DNA from: Paracoccaceae bacterium
GTDB taxonomy: Bacteria > Pseudomonadota > Alphaproteobacteria > Rhodobacterales > Rhodobacteraceae
Reading direction: 5' to 3'
DNA length: 64,000 nucleotides
Assembly: GCA_024742705.1 (NCBI GenBank)
Contig: JANSXZ010000006.1
Location: 142,939 to 206,938 of the forward strand
In this document: one piece after another, positions 9,171 through 16,984 of the stretch
How the letters are laid out: the number at the start of each line of letters is the position of its first letter
Position numbering within the stretch: the first letter of the stretch is position 1
Program-made: the position numbers and the translations under genes
The notes under the pieces: model-generated
Database searches by the model: none
Told to the model about the DNA's origin: nothing
The model's input: the letters and a program-made list of their open reading frames with translations, nothing else

Positions 9171-10334
9171 TCACCAGGCCCGGCCGCGCGCGGAAATCGG
9201 CCATACCGTCTCGACCGTCCCGCCGCGCACACCCACATACCAGTCGTGCACGTTGCAAGTCGGGTCGCAGTGTCCCGGCACCAGCTTCAGCTTGTCGTTC
9301 ACCTTCAGAACACCGTCGGGATCGGACACCACGCCATGTTCGTCCGAGCACTTCACATAGGCCACATCACTGCGCCCGAAGATCACCGGCAGGCCACTGT
9401 CGACCGACTGCGCCTTCAGGCCGGCATCCACAATCGCCTTGTCGGCCTTGGCATGGCTCATCACCGATGTCAGGATGAACAGCGCATTCTCCCACTCGCC
9501 CTGATCGATCCGCTTGCCCTCGGCATCCAGGATACGGCCATAGTCGGCGTCCATGAACGCATAAGACCCGCACTGAAGCTCGTTGTAGACACCCGAATTG
9601 CTCTCGAAGTAATAGCTGCCGGTGCCACCTCCACCGACGATGTCACAGGCAATCCCGCGGTCCGCCAGCGTATCGACCGCGTCGCGCACCATCGCCACGG
9701 CGACATCGATCTTGGCCTTGCGGTCGGCATAGCTGTCCATGTGCTGCATCGCGCCCTGATAGGCCTGGATGCCGGCAAACTTCAGCCCCTCTGCGGCGTT
9801 CAGCGCCTCGGCGATTTCCACGACGGCTTGCGTGGTGGTCACACCACAGCGGCCCGCGCCACAATCGATTTCCACCAGGCATTCGATCTGCGTGCCGTGG
9901 CGCACGGCCGCCTCCGACAGATCCGCCACATTGGCCAGGTCGTCGACACAGCATATCGTGCGCGCGCCCAGCTTCGGCATCCGCGCCAGCCGGTCGATCT
10001 TGGCCGGGTCACGCACCTGGTTCGATACCAGAACGTCGGTGATCCCGCCGCGCGCAAAAACCTCGGCCTCGCTCACCTTCTGGCAGCACACGCCGCAGGC
10101 CCCGCCCAGTTCAACCTGCAACAGCGCGACATCCACCGATTTGTGCATCTTGCCGTGCACCCGGTGGCGCATGCCATGCGCCTTGGCATAGTCGCCCATC
10201 TTGCGGATGTTACGCTCGAGCGCATCCAGATCCAGAATCAGCGCAGGGGTCTGCACATCGGCGGCGGCCATGCCGGGCTTGGCCGGGATGTCAAATCCGA
10301 CCTCGAAGTCGGCGAAGGGGGTCATGTCGTTCAT
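9171..10334 (-). CDS. bhcC: erythro-beta-hydroxyaspartate aldolase
   Basis: BhcC condenses glycine and glyoxylate to (2R,3S)-beta-hydroxyaspartate, the carbon-carbon bond-forming step of the beta-hydroxyaspartate cycle. The 387 aa protein is a fold-type III PLP enzyme of the D-threonine aldolase/alanine racemase-like family. The probable Schiff-base lysine is in VHGKMHKS (K62). VGGGGTGSYY fits the phosphate-binding loop, and the C-terminal GHCDPTCNVHDW carries His, Cys and Asp residues fitting the divalent-metal site of this family. It lies 45 nt downstream of bhcB on the same strand. Confidence 0.93.
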   Translation of the reverse strand: MNDMTPFADFEVGFDIPAKPGMAAADVQTPALILDLDALERNIRKMGDYAKAHGMRHRVHGKMHKSVDVALLQVELGGACGVCCQKVSEAEVFARGGITDVLVSNQVRDPAKIDRLARMPKLGARTICCVDDLANVADLSEAAVRHGTQIECLVEIDCGAGRCGVTTTQAVVEIAEALNAAEGLKFAGIQAYQGAMQHMDSYADRKAKIDVAVAMVRDAVDTLADRGIACDIVGGGGTGSYYFESNSGVYNELQCGSYAFMDADYGRILDAEGKRIDQGEWENALFILTSVMSHAKADKAIVDAGLKAQSVDSGLPVIFGRSDVAYVKCSDEHGVVSDPDGVLKVNDKLKLVPGHCDPTCNVHDWYVGVRGGTVETVWPISARGRAW

Positions 10335-10379
10335 GATTTCACTTTCTGTTCTTGGGATAGAGGATGGCGTGGCCGGGTT

Positions 10380-11333
10380 TCAGCCCTGCAACCAGGGCAG
10401 GGTGTCCATGTCGACGTTGCCACCCGTTATGATCACGCCCACGCGCTTGCCGGCGAACCGCTCGCGGTTTTTCAGAATGGTCGCCATCGGCACGGCGCAG
10501 CTCGATTCGATCACGATCTTCATCCGCTGCCACGTCAGCTTCATCGCGTCGATGATCTCCTGTTCGCTGGCGGTCAGGATATCGGTCACATGGTTGCTGA
10601 CGAAGTGCCACGTCAGATCCTTCAGCGGCACTTTCAGCCCGTCGGCCACCGTCACCGGCGCGTCGTCGGCAATGATGTGGCCGGCCTTGAAGCTGCGGTA
10701 GGCATCGTCGGCCTGTTCCGGCTCGGCGGCGATGATCTGCACCTCGGGCGCCATGTGCGACAAGGTCAGGCAGGTGCCTGAAATCATCCCACCGCCACCA
10801 ATCGGCGCGATCACCATGTCGAGTCCGTCCGTCTGCTCCATCAGTTCGCGGCTGCAAGTGCCCTGCCCGGCAATCACCCGAGGATCGTTGTAGGGATGCA
10901 CGAATTCCGCACCGGTTTCGGCGACGACTTCGGCGAATGTGGCCTCGCGGCTGCTGGTCGACGGCTCGCATTCGACAATCCGCCCGCCATATCCGCGCAC
11001 GGCGGCCTTCTTCGCCTCGGGCGCGGTGCGCGGCATGACCACCGTGCACGGGATGCCCCGGCGCCCGGCGGCATAGCTGAGCGACAGCGCATGGTTGCCC
11101 GAAGAATGGGTCGCGACGCCCTTTTCCAGCATGTCGTCGGACAGCCCGAACACCGCATTCGATGCGCCGCGCACCTTGAAGGCGCCCGCCTTCTGGAAGT
11201 TCTCGCATTTGAAGAACAGCTCGGCCCCGGTCAGCTCGTTGAAGTAGCTCGACGTGAGGACCGGCGTCCGGTGGATATGCGGGGCGATCCGCACATGTGC
11301 GTCCAGCATGTCCTGAAACGTCGGGATGATCAT
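10380..11333 (-). CDS. bhcB: erythro-beta-hydroxyaspartate dehydratase
   Basis: BhcB is a PLP-dependent dehydratase (fold type II, threonine dehydratase/serine racemase-like). It removes water from beta-hydroxyaspartate to give iminosuccinate, the substrate of BhcD. The PLP lysine is in AFKVRGA (about K53), the asparagine loop is THSSGNHA, and the phosphate-binding glycine loop is IGGGGMISG. I chose the ATG at 11331-11333, which gives the N-terminus MIIPTFQDM expected for the family. A second ATG at 11349-11351 overlaps the bhcA stop as ATGA and would add six residues. Either way it is translationally close to bhcA. Confidence 0.92.
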   Translation of the reverse strand: MIIPTFQDMLDAHVRIAPHIHRTPVLTSSYFNELTGAELFFKCENFQKAGAFKVRGASNAVFGLSDDMLEKGVATHSSGNHALSLSYAAGRRGIPCTVVMPRTAPEAKKAAVRGYGGRIVECEPSTSSREATFAEVVAETGAEFVHPYNDPRVIAGQGTCSRELMEQTDGLDMVIAPIGGGGMISGTCLTLSHMAPEVQIIAAEPEQADDAYRSFKAGHIIADDAPVTVADGLKVPLKDLTWHFVSNHVTDILTASEQEIIDAMKLTWQRMKIVIESSCAVPMATILKNRERFAGKRVGVIITGGNVDMDTLPWLQG

Positions 11334-11347
11334 CGTTCCTGCGTCCT

Positions 11348-12538
11348 TCATTCCGCTGCAGCCTTCAATTCGGCCGGGCCGTGGCGATAGACAGACTGTG
11401 CCGCCGCCACTCCCGATCCCAGCGTGATATCGAGGCCCAGATCGACCATCACCATTTCGGCGGTTGCGATCCCGCTCAGCGCCATGACGTCGGTCAGGCT
11501 GCCCAGATGGCCGATGCGGAACACCTTGCCGGCCACCTCGCCCAGTCCGACGCCGAAAGCGACATCATAGGATTGCGCGGCGCGTGTCACGATATCGGTG
11601 GCATTGAAGCCCTCGGGCGTGCAGATCGCGCTGACCGTATCCGACCAGACCGAAGGATCGGCCGCACACAGCCGCAGCCCCCAGGCGTCAACCGCCGCGC
11701 GCACGCCCTGTGCGATGCGGGTATGGCGCGCAAACACATTGTCGAGCCCCTCTTCCAGCAACAGGTCGCACGACAGCTTCAACCCGTTCAGCAAGCCGAC
11801 GGCGGGCGTATAGGGATAGGCGCCCGCGGCATAGCCCCGGCGCATGTCGCGGATATCGAAGAACGTGCGGTGCAGGCCGGCGGTTTCCGTCATTGCCGCG
11901 GCCTTGGGCGAAAATCCAACGATGCCCAGTCCGGCGGGCAGCATGAAACCCTTCTGCGATCCGGTCACCGCAACGTCCACGCCCCATTCATCGAAACGGA
12001 AATCCATCGACCCGATCGAAGAGACCCCGTCCACGAACAACAGCGCCGGGTGCCCGGCCGCATCCATCGCCGCCCGCAGCGCCGCGATGTCCGAACGCAC
12101 GCCCGTGGCGGTTTCGTTGTGCGTCGCCAGAACCGCCTTGATTCGGTGCCCGCCATCCGCCCGCAGCGCCTCTTCACAGCGATCTGCCGGCAAACCCTCG
12201 CCCCAGGCGACTTCGATGATCTCGACGTTCAGCCCGTGCCGCTGGCACATGTCGATCCAGCGGTGCGAAAACATCCCGTTGCGCGCCGCCAGAACCGTGT
12301 CACCGGGGCTCAGCGTGTTGCTGATCGCCGTCTCCCAGCCCCCTGTCCCGGTCGACGGGAACACGAACACCTCGGCTTGTGTGCTCTTCAGAACGCGCCT
12401 CACCCCATCCAGCGCGGGAAACAGCATATCGGCGAACAAAGACGACCGGTGATCGATCGTGGGCATGTCGCAGGCCTTGCGCACCGCTTCGGGTATGTTC
12501 GTCGGGCCGGGAATGAAAACCGGGTTCTGAAAGCGCAT
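11348..12538 (-). CDS. bhcA: L-aspartate:glyoxylate aminotransferase
   Basis: BhcA is a class V (fold type I) PLP aminotransferase. It transfers the amino group of aspartate to glyoxylate, giving glycine and oxaloacetate, the net product of the cycle. The 396 aa protein has FIPGPTNIP near the N-terminus, PSTGTGGWE for phosphate binding, FVDGVSSIGS for the PLP Asp, and the Schiff-base lysine in TGSQKGFMLP (K196). It is the first gene of the bhcABCD operon, with an AAGGGAGGA Shine-Dalgarno and a plausible promoter at 12568-12596. Serine-glyoxylate aminotransferase is a near relative, but the context decides for BhcA. Confidence 0.93.
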   Translation of the reverse strand: MRFQNPVFIPGPTNIPEAVRKACDMPTIDHRSSLFADMLFPALDGVRRVLKSTQAEVFVFPSTGTGGWETAISNTLSPGDTVLAARNGMFSHRWIDMCQRHGLNVEIIEVAWGEGLPADRCEEALRADGGHRIKAVLATHNETATGVRSDIAALRAAMDAAGHPALLFVDGVSSIGSMDFRFDEWGVDVAVTGSQKGFMLPAGLGIVGFSPKAAAMTETAGLHRTFFDIRDMRRGYAAGAYPYTPAVGLLNGLKLSCDLLLEEGLDNVFARHTRIAQGVRAAVDAWGLRLCAADPSVWSDTVSAICTPEGFNATDIVTRAAQSYDVAFGVGLGEVAGKVFRIGHLGSLTDVMALSGIATAEMVMVDLGLDITLGSGVAAAQSVYRHGPAELKAAAE

Positions 12539-12567
12539 CGTATCCTCCCTTGGATGGTGCCTGCCCT

Positions 12568-12596
12568 CTTATGTGCTATCATCAACCCGTTCGCAA
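12568..12596 (-). promoter_or_regulatory. Candidate sigma70-type promoter of bhcABCD
   Basis: On the minus strand TTGCGA (12591-12596) and CATAAG (12568-12573) are spaced by 17 nt. Each matches the vegetative consensus at four of six positions. The element sits 30 nt upstream of the bhcA ATG and directly beside the inverted repeat at 12603-12617. Confidence 0.5.
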
Positions 12597-12602
12597 TTTT
12601 TT

Positions 12603-12656
12603 TGAAAAACATTTTCATTTTCTTCGATTTCTGAAAATCTCAGCATTTACAATGCT
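12603..12656. promoter_or_regulatory. Two 15-bp inverted repeats in the bhcA-bhcR intergenic region, candidate BhcR operators
   Basis: TGAAAA-ACA-TTTTCA (12603-12617) and AGCATT-TAC-AATGCT (12642-12656) are perfect inverted repeats with 6-nt arms and 3-nt centres, 39 bp centre to centre. GATTT-CTGA-AAATC (12626-12639) lies between them. The stretch is strikingly AT-rich for this genome. The first repeat abuts the bhcA -35 element. The second overlaps TTTACA, a possible bhcR -35. IclR-family regulators commonly bind such palindromes. The assignment to BhcR is inferred. Confidence 0.5.
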
Positions 12657-12707
12657 TTGTTTTTTTCATATCACGAAATCAATTTTCAAATTCTGTAGGA
12701 ATCCAAG

Positions 12708-13550
12708 ATGCCAGACAAATCCGCCGCCGATGCCCGGCGCCCGCGCGGCCGCCCGCGCGACTGGGACGACAAGACCGAACAGAACACCATCAAGTCGCTC
12801 GACCGCGCGATCGAGGTGCTGGAACGGCTGGGCGAACTGGGCGGCACCACGCTGTCGGGCCTGGCCGCCGACCTCGGGCAATCACCCGCCACCATCTACC
12901 GCGTGCTCATAACGCTCGAAGGCCGTGATGTCGTCGAATTCGATCCGGTCGGGCAGATCTGGCAGATCGGATCCGGCGCCTTTCTGATCGGATCGCGGTT
13001 CCTGCGCCGCACATCGCTGGTGGAACGGGCCCGCCCGGTGCTGCGCAGCCTGATGGAATCCTCAGGCGAAACCGCAAACCTCGCCATCGAAAAGGACGGC
13101 CGAGTGCTGTTTCTCAGCCAGGTCGAAACCCATGCCAGCATCCGCGCGTTCTTTCCGCCGGGAACGATGTCGCCGATGCACGCTTCTGGCATCGGCAAGG
13201 CGCTGCTGGCACAGCTGCCACCGGCGCGCCAGCAACGGATCCTTGCGGAAACCCCGCTCGAGCGGTTCACCCCGAACACGTTGGCAACCGCCGCCGCGCT
13301 GACCGACGAACTGGCGCAGATCCGCACCCGTGGCTATGCCATCGACGACGAGGAACGCAACCTCGGGATGAAATGCGTGGCCGCGCCGGTGTTCGACGTC
13401 CACGGAGAAGCAGTGGCCGGCCTCTCGGTTTCCGGCCCCACTGGGCGAATGCATGAAACCGCCGCGCTCGCCGATCTGGTGACAGGCGCCGCGCACCGTC
13501 TGACCCGCGCGATTGGCGGGATGGCGCCCGACAACCCCGCCCCGGCCTGA
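12708..13550 (+). CDS. bhcR: IclR-family regulator of the beta-hydroxyaspartate cycle
   Basis: This 280 aa cytosolic regulator is transcribed divergently from bhcABCD. A basic N-terminal tail (RRPRGRPRDW) precedes an IclR winged helix at about residues 30-90 (TTLSGLAADLGQSPATIYRVL). A GAF-like effector domain follows at about 105-270, with the usual HASGIGKALLAQLP and GYAIDDEERNLGMKC segments. In Paracoccus the orthologue is a glyoxylate-responsive regulator of the bhc genes, and the same role is inferred here. TAGGA lies 7 nt upstream of the ATG. The intergenic region carries the operator candidates. Confidence 0.92.
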   Translation: MPDKSAADARRPRGRPRDWDDKTEQNTIKSLDRAIEVLERLGELGGTTLSGLAADLGQSPATIYRVLITLEGRDVVEFDPVGQIWQIGSGAFLIGSRFLRRTSLVERARPVLRSLMESSGETANLAIEKDGRVLFLSQVETHASIRAFFPPGTMSPMHASGIGKALLAQLPPARQQRILAETPLERFTPNTLATAAALTDELAQIRTRGYAIDDEERNLGMKCVAAPVFDVHGEAVAGLSVSGPTGRMHETAALADLVTGAAHRLTRAIGGMAPDNPAPA

Positions 13551-13585
13551 ACCGCCGGCCCCTGCACCAATGGCCGAAGGCCCCC

Positions 13586-13619
13586 GCTTCATCTTGCCCA
13601 GTAAACTCTGACGGGGGCA
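13586..13619 (+). repeat. Copy 2 of the interspersed intergenic repeat
   Basis: CTTCATCTTGCCCAGT, then AAACTCTGACGGGGGC, 36 nt downstream of bhcR. It is the most degenerate copy. Flanking GCCCCCG and CGGGGGC could pair into a stem and act as a Rho-independent-like terminator, although no T tract follows. Confidence 0.7.
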
Positions 13620-13636
13620 GCGCCCCGTGCGCGGTG

Positions 13637-13650
13637 GTTATGCGAATTGT
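13637..13650. repeat. 14-bp direct repeat, right copy, flanking the bhc cluster
   Basis: GTTATGCGAATTGT, identical to 8089-8102 and in the same orientation. It lies 87 nt beyond the bhcR stop. Confidence 0.5.
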
Positions 13651-13762
13651 TGAAACGCAGCCCCGCGCCCCAGAATGGCGCCGATAAACCCGGCCGGGGG
13701 TTCCGGTGACACCCGGTCAGGAGCCGTCTGAATGCGGCGCCGCGACCTGGCCGAGGTTTGCG

Positions 13763-14686
13763 CTAGCCCCAGGGAACGGGCTCACCGGGCACCGACCGGC
13801 CGAATTTGTTTTCACGGTGCCAGCGCAGATTTTCAGGATGCGGCGCATTTATCGGGTTCTCCGGGCTGACCAGCTTGCCATCGGGCGCCAGCAGCCGCCC
13901 GACGACATCGCCGGGCACCTTGTTGTGCGAAATGAGGATCGTCTGACAGTCTTCGGCGACAGAAATCAGCCCGCGATCGAACATCCAGTGCAACGTGCCG
14001 GAAAGCGCGAGACCGTTGCGCACCGAGTCGCTGCCCTGGCTCTCGACCGGGCGGATATGCGCCGATTGAACCTCTGGCCGCCCGCCGCCATTGCGCAGCA
14101 TCAGCCCCGACATGGCACAGCGGTAGCCATAGGCCCCGCGCACTTTCCGGCGGAACGCGACATCGCGGTAGGGCCTTTTGGTAAGCCGCTCGATCACCGG
14201 TCGCTCGAAGGTTCCGGCACCCTCACCGAATTCAGGCAGCTGGGGTTCGTATCGCCTTGCCTCTATCAGCTCAAGGTCCTGCGGCAGCCCCAGATTGACG
14301 ATGCGCGCAAAGTCTGCTTCGGGCAGACGCCTGACAGCAAGCTGCACCGCCCCGCCTTTCTTCGGCCCCCCGTCCGGTTCGGTCAGGGCCGCTTCCATGG
14401 GGCGTCCGTCCATCAGGCGCGGCACTTCACGGTCAAATGGCAGGAAGCTGCCCGGCGCGATCATGGCAAGAAACCGCCCCTCGGTACCGGGCTTCGGGAT
14501 CACGCTCTCGATCCTGGCCACCGCGAAGTAGCCGCGCGGCCCCGCCTTGACCGGTTCGTAGTAGACGATCCAGTCACCCACGGCCTCCTCGATGGCCTTC
14601 AGGTAGCTGCGCGGAAAGTCGTAGACGACGTCCGGTTCGTCATCGTAGATCGAGTCGGCTTTATGAAGGAGAACGAGCTTCACCAT
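13763..14686 (-). CDS. HNH endonuclease with a reader-like N-terminal domain
   Basis: This is a 307 aa predicted nuclease. The C-terminal half holds an HNH_2-type fold. YRCAMSGL is followed by the catalytic VQSAHIRPV (His), then SVRNGLALSGTLHWMFDRGL, where Asn and His complete the metal site. The N-terminal 130 residues (GDWIVYYEPVKAG, RGYFAVARIESV, GSFLPFDREVP) look like a small beta-barrel of the PUA/EVE/SRA sort, which in other fusions recognises modified bases. No methyltransferase is nearby, so a modification-dependent (type IV-like) restriction role is possible. Both the domain guess and the role are inference. The start overlaps the stop of a small upstream ORF as ATGGTGA. Confidence 0.75.
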   Translation of the reverse strand: MVKLVLLHKADSIYDDEPDVVYDFPRSYLKAIEEAVGDWIVYYEPVKAGPRGYFAVARIESVIPKPGTEGRFLAMIAPGSFLPFDREVPRLMDGRPMEAALTEPDGGPKKGGAVQLAVRRLPEADFARIVNLGLPQDLELIEARRYEPQLPEFGEGAGTFERPVIERLTKRPYRDVAFRRKVRGAYGYRCAMSGLMLRNGGGRPEVQSAHIRPVESQGSDSVRNGLALSGTLHWMFDRGLISVAEDCQTILISHNKVPGDVVGRLLAPDGKLVSPENPINAPHPENLRWHRENKFGRSVPGEPVPWG

Positions 14687-14790
14687 ACGCCCAGGAAAAC
14701 GGGTACGCTTCGCAATGCAAGGGTTTCCTGCGTGACGAATGCCAACATCGCGCCTTGCCGATCCTCAGGTGCCACCCCAAGCCGGGCCAT
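14680..14790 (-). CDS. Small hypothetical ORF coupled to the HNH gene
   Basis: A 36-codon ORF (or 67 codons from an ATG at 14883) ends with GTFLGVW-like hydrophobic residues, reading SVPVFLGVW. Its TGA lies inside the ATGGTGA start of the HNH gene, an arrangement typical of translational coupling. I do not recognise the peptide. It could be the 3' remnant of a longer gene, a small partner of the nuclease, or not coding; no strong Shine-Dalgarno is visible. Confidence 0.25.
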   Translation of the reverse strand: MARLGVAPEDRQGAMLAFVTQETLALRSVPVFLGVW

Positions 14791-14842
14791 GCGATCAAAG
14801 GTTCGGATCGGTGCAAACAGCGGCCAGGCAGCGCCGGCCGCC

Positions 14843-15820
14843 TCAGATCCCCGACCCGCTGCCCCCCGCCAGATGGCAGGCAACGCGGCTGATCCCGACC
14901 TCGCGCAGAACCGGACGGTCTACGCTGCAGCGCGCCACGGCAATCGGACAGCGCGGATGAAAGGCGCATCCTGTCGGCGGGTTGATCGGATCGGGGATCT
15001 CGCCCTGCGGCGGCGCCACCTCGCGGCCGATCATGTCCATACGCGGCGCGGCGGCCAACAGCATCTGCGTGTAGGGATGGCGCGGTGTCTCGAACAGAGA
15101 CGCGGGGTCGGCCTCCTCGACCAGCCGGCCCAGGTACAGCACCCCGATCCGGTCGGCCATATGGCGCACCACCGTCAGATCGTGGCTGATGAACAGATAG
15201 GTCAGCCCGAATTCGTCCTTCAGATCCGACATCAGGTTCAGAACCTGCGCCTGCACCGATACGTCCAGCGCCGATGTAGGCTCGTCGCAGACGATCAGCT
15301 TCGGCTCGGATGCCAGGGCGCGCGCCACGCCGATGCGCTGCCGCTGACCGCCGGAAAACTCGTGCGGGAACTTCTGCGCGTCCTCCGCCGCCAGCCCCAC
15401 CTGTTGCAGAAGCCGCGCGGCCAGTCCACGGGTGTCACCACCGCGCGCGGCCACCGGTTCGGCGATGATGTCACCCACCCGCCAGCGCGGGTTCAGCGAG
15501 GCATATGGATCCTGAAAGATCATCTGGATATCCGAACGGACCGCATCGATGGCCGCCCGGTCACCGCCCGACAGATCGACCCCGGCAATCGTCACCTTGC
15601 CCGCGCTGGGCGGCAACAGCCCCACCAGGATCTTGCCGATGGTGGATTTGCCCGATCCGCTTTCGCCAACCAGCGCATAGACCTCGCGCGCGCGGATGTC
15701 GAAACTGACTTCGGAAACCGCTGTAAGGATGCGTTTGGGCAACCGTTCGATCATCCGGTTCAACCAGGGCTTCGAAACGTCGAACACGCGGGTCAGGCCG
15801 CGCACCGATACCAGGCTCAT
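14843..15820 (-). CDS. Oligopeptide/dipeptide-type ABC transporter ATP-binding protein (OppF/DppF)
   Basis: This is the second ATPase of a peptide/nickel-type ABC importer, 325 aa. Visible are Walker A GESGSGKST, the Q-loop MIFQDPYASLNP, the signature FSGGQRQR, Walker B LIVCDEPTSALD and the H-loop FISHD. The C-terminal oligopeptide_HPY region has CAFHPRCPIAVARC, whose cysteines bind an Fe-S cluster in some relatives. The ATG at 15820 overlaps the upstream ATPase stop (ATGA); a longer frame to 15865 is unlikely. It acts on the cytoplasmic face with the adjacent permeases. Confidence 0.92.
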   Translation of the reverse strand: MSLVSVRGLTRVFDVSKPWLNRMIERLPKRILTAVSEVSFDIRAREVYALVGESGSGKSTIGKILVGLLPPSAGKVTIAGVDLSGGDRAAIDAVRSDIQMIFQDPYASLNPRWRVGDIIAEPVAARGGDTRGLAARLLQQVGLAAEDAQKFPHEFSGGQRQRIGVARALASEPKLIVCDEPTSALDVSVQAQVLNLMSDLKDEFGLTYLFISHDLTVVRHMADRIGVLYLGRLVEEADPASLFETPRHPYTQMLLAAAPRMDMIGREVAPPQGEIPDPINPPTGCAFHPRCPIAVARCSVDRPVLREVGISRVACHLAGGSGSGI

Positions 15821-16791
15821 GCCCTTGCCCCCACCGGAAACCAGCAGGCCGCCCGCCCGTCGCAATCTGCCCGCGTCGGTCCCGGATCACGCTGACATTC
15901 GGCGCGCGCGTATCGGCATCGCGGGTGAAACGCACAGCCAGGCGGCAACTGGCCCAGCCGCGGCATCGCGCCCGGTATCTGGTGCAGCCGCGCGCGCCCC
16001 GCCGCGGCCATCGGCATCGATCCGACCAGGCCTTCGGTATAGGGATGACGCGGCCTTTGCAGAACCTCGGCCACCGGGCCCAGTTCCGCCAGCCGCCCGG
16101 CATACATCACCGCCACGCGGTCGGCCGCTTCGGCGATCACGCCCATGTCATGCGTCACCAGGATGACGGCGGTCCCGCGTTCGCGGCACAGCCGTTTCAG
16201 CAAGGCGATGATCTGCGCCTGCACCGACACATCGAGGGCCGTTGTCGGTTCGTCCGCGATCACCAGAACCGGCTCGGCGCAGAGCGCCAGAGCAATCACG
16301 ACGCGCTGCCGCATTCCGCCGGAAAACTCGTGCGGATAGGAATTGACCCGTTCCGCGGCGGCCGGAATGCCAACTTCTTCCAGGGCGCGCACGGCCCGCG
16401 CGCGGGCCTCGGCCCGCCCGACTGGCAGGTGTTCTGCGATGGTTTCGGCCAGTTGCGCGCCAATCGGCAACAGCGGGTTCAGCGAGGTCAGCGGATCCTG
16501 GAAGATCATGCCGATGCGCCGGCCGCGAATCCGGCGCATGCGCGCATCCGAAAGGGTATCGATCCGTTCGCCCTGCAGGATCACCTCGCCGCCGGTGATG
16601 CGGGCGGGGCGGTCCAGAAGCCCGATCACCGCATTGCCTGTCATCGACTTGCCCGCGCCACTTTCGCCCACGACGCCGAGAATCTCGCCCGCCGCCAGAT
16701 CGTACGAAACCTTGTCCACGGGCCGCAGCACCCCGGCGCGGGTAGGAATTTCGACCACAAGGTCACGAACGGAGAGAACGGGCTGTGTCAA
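15817..16791 (-). CDS. Oligopeptide/dipeptide-type ABC transporter ATP-binding protein (OppD/DppD)
   Basis: This is the first ATPase of the importer, about 324 aa. It has Walker A GESGAGKSM, the Q-loop MIFQDPLTSLNP, the signature FSGGMRQR, Walker B LVIADEPTTALD, the H-loop LVTHD and the C-terminal CAFHPRCRYARAEC. No ATG fits. TTG at 16789-16791 gives the family-like N-terminus MTQPVLSVRDLVVEI. The frame remains open to an ATG at 16923, but that adds a very Arg-rich segment unlike the family. The 193 nt between this start and the permease gene is unusually long for such an operon. Confidence 0.88.
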   Translation of the reverse strand: MTQPVLSVRDLVVEIPTRAGVLRPVDKVSYDLAAGEILGVVGESGAGKSMTGNAVIGLLDRPARITGGEVILQGERIDTLSDARMRRIRGRRIGMIFQDPLTSLNPLLPIGAQLAETIAEHLPVGRAEARARAVRALEEVGIPAAAERVNSYPHEFSGGMRQRVVIALALCAEPVLVIADEPTTALDVSVQAQIIALLKRLCRERGTAVILVTHDMGVIAEAADRVAVMYAGRLAELGPVAEVLQRPRHPYTEGLVGSMPMAAAGRARLHQIPGAMPRLGQLPPGCAFHPRCRYARAECQRDPGPTRADCDGRAACWFPVGARA

Positions 16792-16848
16792 GATACCACG
16801 CTTTCGGGCTGGCTGGTTGCAACGGCGGCGCGCAGGCCGTGGCGCGGC

Positions 16849-16864
16849 ACCGGCGATCGCCGGT
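16849..16864. repeat. Perfect 16-bp palindrome between permease and ATPase genes
   Basis: ACCGGCGATCGCCGGT is self-complementary over its whole length. It lies in the 193 nt intercistronic gap upstream of the TTG-started ATPase gene. It could form an mRNA hairpin that limits readthrough or stabilises the upstream message, or bind a dimeric protein. Confidence 0.5.
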
Positions 16865-16984
16865 CCGAAACGCCAACGGATACCGCGATACCGGTCGGCA
16901 CGGCGCACCCGGCGCGCGCGCAAACCGCGGCGGTCGGGATCGCCCCCGGCGCCGCGCGCGGGGTGAAGGCTTGGGGCATCGCGG

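Noticed and set aside
13551..14842. Possible genomic-island edge around the HNH gene
   Set aside because: No integrase, tRNA, transposase or clear composition break was seen. Only the 14-bp repeat is notable, and it brackets bhc rather than the HNH gene.
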